Below, one piece after another: positions 6,066 through 7,384 of a DNA stretch of 7,384 nucleotides. Source of the DNA: Phycisphaerae bacterium (GTDB lineage Bacteria > Planctomycetota > Phycisphaerae > UBA1845 > UTPLA1); NCBI GenBank assembly GCA_016935885.1, contig JAFGQA010000090.1, positions 1 to 7,384 of the forward strand, written 5' to 3'. Positions within the stretch are counted from its first letter, which is position 1. Every line of letters begins with the position of its first letter. The notes under the pieces are model-generated. The model did no database searches, had not been told where the DNA came from, and saw nothing but the letters and a program-made list of their open reading frames with translations. The position numbers and the translations under genes were made by a program.

Positions 6066-6083
6066 CACGGGCTTCAGCCCGTG
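6066..6083. repeat. REP-like stem-loop CACGGGCT...AGCCCGTG
   Basis: CACGGGCT (6066-6073) and AGCCCGTG (6076-6083) are perfect inverted arms separated by TC. It has the same 18-nt plan as the hairpin at 201-218, and both have arms starting CAC and ending GTG. It lies about 120 nt past the uvrA stop. Confidence 0.6.
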
Positions 6084-6129
6084 CGGCGCCCCAAAGGCCG
6101 GCCGTGCCTCTGTGCTGTTTGAGGGACCG

Positions 6130-6148
6130 CGCGGGCTTCAGGCCCGCG
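6130..6148 (-). terminator. GC-rich hairpin downstream of uvrA
   Basis: CGCGGGC (6130-6136) pairs with GCCCGCG (6142-6148) across TTCAG. It lies about 50 nt past the uvrA stop codon in the direction of transcription, so it could mark the transcript end or protect the mRNA 3' end. There is no T-tract. It shares the GGGCTTCA core with the next stem-loop at 6066-6083, so it is probably also a repeat copy. Confidence 0.45.
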
Positions 6149-6198
6149 GCTCTCCACTGGTATGGCCCACGCCGAGGGCCGATCGGCTCGTTTTCGAG

Positions 6199-7384
6199 TC
6201 ATGTCGCCAGTACGTGTTGCAGGTAGCGCCCTGTATGGCTGTGCGAATCAGCGGCGATTTGCTCCGGTGTGCCAGCGGCGACGATCCTGCCGCCCGCCTC
6301 GCCGCCCTCGGGGCCGAGGTCGATGATCCAGTCGGCCTGTTTGATGACGTCCATGTTGTGCTCGATCACGATGATGCTGTGGCCCAGGTTGCAGAGGCGG
6401 TTAAGCACGTCGAGCAGCTTGTGGATGTCGGCGAAGTGCAGGCCCGTCGTCGGCTCGTCGAGGACGTAGAGCGTGTGCCCCGTGGCCGGCTTGCCGAGTT
6501 CCGCGGCGAGTTTGACGCGCTGGGCCTCGCCGCCCGACAGCGTGACCGACGACTGGCCGAGCGTGATGTAGCCCAGCCCTACGTCGCACAGTGCCTGGAG
6601 GAGTTGCCTGATCGTGCTGAAGCTGTCGAAGAAGGCCAACGCCTCCTCGACGCGCATGGCCAGGATGTCGGCGATCGATTTCCCGCGATATCGCACCTCC
6701 AACGTCTCACGGCCGTACCGCGTGCCTTTGCACTCGGCGCATTGGACGAAGATGTCCGGCAGGAAGTGCATCTCGATCCGCCGGGTACCCTGACCCTGGC
6801 ACGCCTCGCACCGGCCGCCCTTGACGTTGAAGCTGAACCGGCCGCTGCCGTAGCCGCGGATCTTCGCCTCGCGCGTCTTGGCGTACAATTGGCGGACGAG
6901 ATCGAAGACCCCTGTATATGTTGCCGGGTTGCTCCGTGGCGTCCGGCCGATCGGGGACTGGTCGATCTCGATCACCTTGTCGATCCTACCGATGCCGATG
7001 ATGCGCTCGTGCGCACCCGGACGCTCGTGGGCGTTGTGCAGGCGGCGCCGCAGCGCTGGCAGGAGGATCTGGTTGACCAGGCTCGATTTCCCCGAGCCCG
7101 ACACGCCGGTGATGCAGCAGAAGACGTCGAGCGGAACCTGCACGTCGATCGATTTGAGGTTGTTCTCGGCCGCGCCCTTGATTTCGATGGTTCGTCGCAT
7201 GTTGGCCCGCCGGCGCTTCTTCGGCAGGTCGATTCTCAGAACCTCTCCTGGCACGTCCCATGGCACGGGCGCACGCTGTTGCACGGGCGTCTCGTCCGTG
7301 ACCGCGCCGGCACCCTGTGGCACGGGCGTCCCGCCTGTGACCGCGCCGGCACCCTGTGGCACGGGCGTCCCGCCTGTGACCGCG
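6199..7384 (-). CDS. uvrA: Excinuclease ABC subunit A, C-terminal half (partial)
   Basis: UvrA is the DNA-damage sensor ATPase of nucleotide-excision repair, working with UvrB in the cytoplasm. This window has its second ABC half. Counting from nt 7362, the Walker A is GVSGSGKSS (86-94). The conserved [21 protein letters not shown] block follows the insertion region. A zinc module CEAC...CAEC keeps the family's 19-residue spacing. The signature is LSGGEAQ, the Walker [12 protein letters not shown] and the H-loop IEHNMDVIK. The stop is TGA at 6199. The frame is still open at the right edge, so the N-terminal half lies beyond the window; the internal GTG at 7362 is not the start. The linker before [13 protein letters not shown] is enlarged by repeated [13 protein letters not shown] units, which is unusual for UvrA. 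All ATPase residues of this half are intact, so the protein looks functional. Some PVC bacteria carry an enlarged duplicated UvrA; total length cannot be judged here. Confidence 0.95.
   Translation of the reverse strand, partial: AVTGGTPVPQGAGAVTGGTPVPQGAGAVTDETPVQQRAPVPWDVPGEVLRIDLPKKRRRANMRRTIEIKGAAENNLKSIDVQVPLDVFCCITGVSGSGKSSLVNQILLPALRRRLHNAHERPGAHERIIGIGRIDKVIEIDQSPIGRTPRSNPATYTGVFDLVRQLYAKTREAKIRGYGSGRFSFNVKGGRCEACQGQGTRRIEMHFLPDIFVQCAECKGTRYGRETLEVRYRGKSIADILAMRVEEALAFFDSFSTIRQLLQALCDVGLGYITLGQSSVTLSGGEAQRVKLAAELGKPATGHTLYVLDEPTTGLHFADIHKLLDVLNRLCNLGHSIIVIEHNMDVIKQADWIIDLGPEGGEAGGRIVAAGTPEQIAADSHSHTGRYLQHVLAT
7272..7384. repeat. 39-nt in-frame tandem repeat in the uvrA linker
   Basis: Units lie at 7272-7310, 7311-7349 and 7350 to the edge. 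The second and third are identical over the visible 35 nt; the first differs at a few places. A degenerate fragment precedes them near 7258-7271. Each unit encodes 13 residues, GAGAVT(G/D)(G/E)TPVPQ. Each contains the hairpin CACGGGCG-TC(C/T)-CG(C/T)C(T/C)GTG, with one G-T wobble. The array runs off the window, so copy number is unknown. Confidence 0.9.

Larger units (their letters stand above)
5579..6198. other. 620-nt non-coding region with stem-loops
   Basis: No gene is supported between the zinc-ribbon start and the uvrA stop. Short open frames here have atypical composition and match nothing I recognise. The stretch holds stem-loops at 5700-5719, 5909-5923, 5963-5978, 6066-6083 and 6130-6148, and a minus-strand TATAAT at 5854-5859. 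It may combine the uvrA 3' region with a long leader or promoter for the zinc-ribbon pair. Part of it (about 5900-6000) could be a decayed gene, but I cannot identify one. Confidence 0.55.

Noticed and set aside
7360..7362. GTG at 7362 as the start of an independent half-size UvrA gene
   Set aside because: The frame stays open through the repeat to the window edge, and the UvrA C-terminal half needs its N-terminal half, so this is an internal codon.

Overview
The window looks like chromosomal DNA from a GC-rich bacterium, most likely a planctomycete or a close PVC relative. Three things support this. There are two paralogous membrane proteins with an N-terminal CxC...CPxC zinc ribbon, an arrangement common in Planctomycetota. 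Short perfect stem-loop repeats are scattered between genes and even inside a gene. Start sites mostly lack a clear Shine-Dalgarno sequence. The assignment is an inference from style; no rRNA or other phylogenetic marker gene is complete here.

Layout from left to right. 1-368 is non-coding, with stem-loops and an 18-nt sequence repeated at 1437-1454. 369-1316 (+) is a hypothetical protein with a possible PD-(D/E)XK nuclease-like core; one stretch of it is visibly AT-richer than the uvrA gene. 1317-1419 is a short convergent gap holding a 10-bp-stem hairpin and a partial second copy. 1420-2742 (-) is a 12-helix major-facilitator-type transporter with a TATAAT box about 50 nt upstream. 2743-3109 is non-coding and holds two stem-loop repeats and a 21-nt unit repeated three times. 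3110-4294 (-) and 4364-5578 (-) are tandem paralogues, each a zinc ribbon, a Pro/Ala-rich linker and six predicted membrane helices, separated by 69 nt and probably co-transcribed. 5579-6198 is non-coding with at least five stem-loops. 6199 to the right edge (-) is the C-terminal half of UvrA, whose inter-domain linker is expanded by a 39-nt in-frame tandem repeat that runs off the window.

The genes do not form one obvious pathway. The zinc-ribbon pair is the only likely functional unit. UvrA is housekeeping nucleotide-excision repair. The transporter and the nuclease-like gene are accessory and meet tail to tail. The strongest non-gene signals are the repeats: stem-loops sit near the 3' ends of most transcription units, an 18-nt direct repeat brackets the nuclease-like gene, and a hairpin-forming repeat has entered the uvrA reading frame. 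No complete mobile element, CRISPR array, tRNA or rRNA is visible. A previously undescribed system cannot be demonstrated from this window alone; the best candidates are the bracketed nuclease-like cassette and the repeat-expanded UvrA linker.
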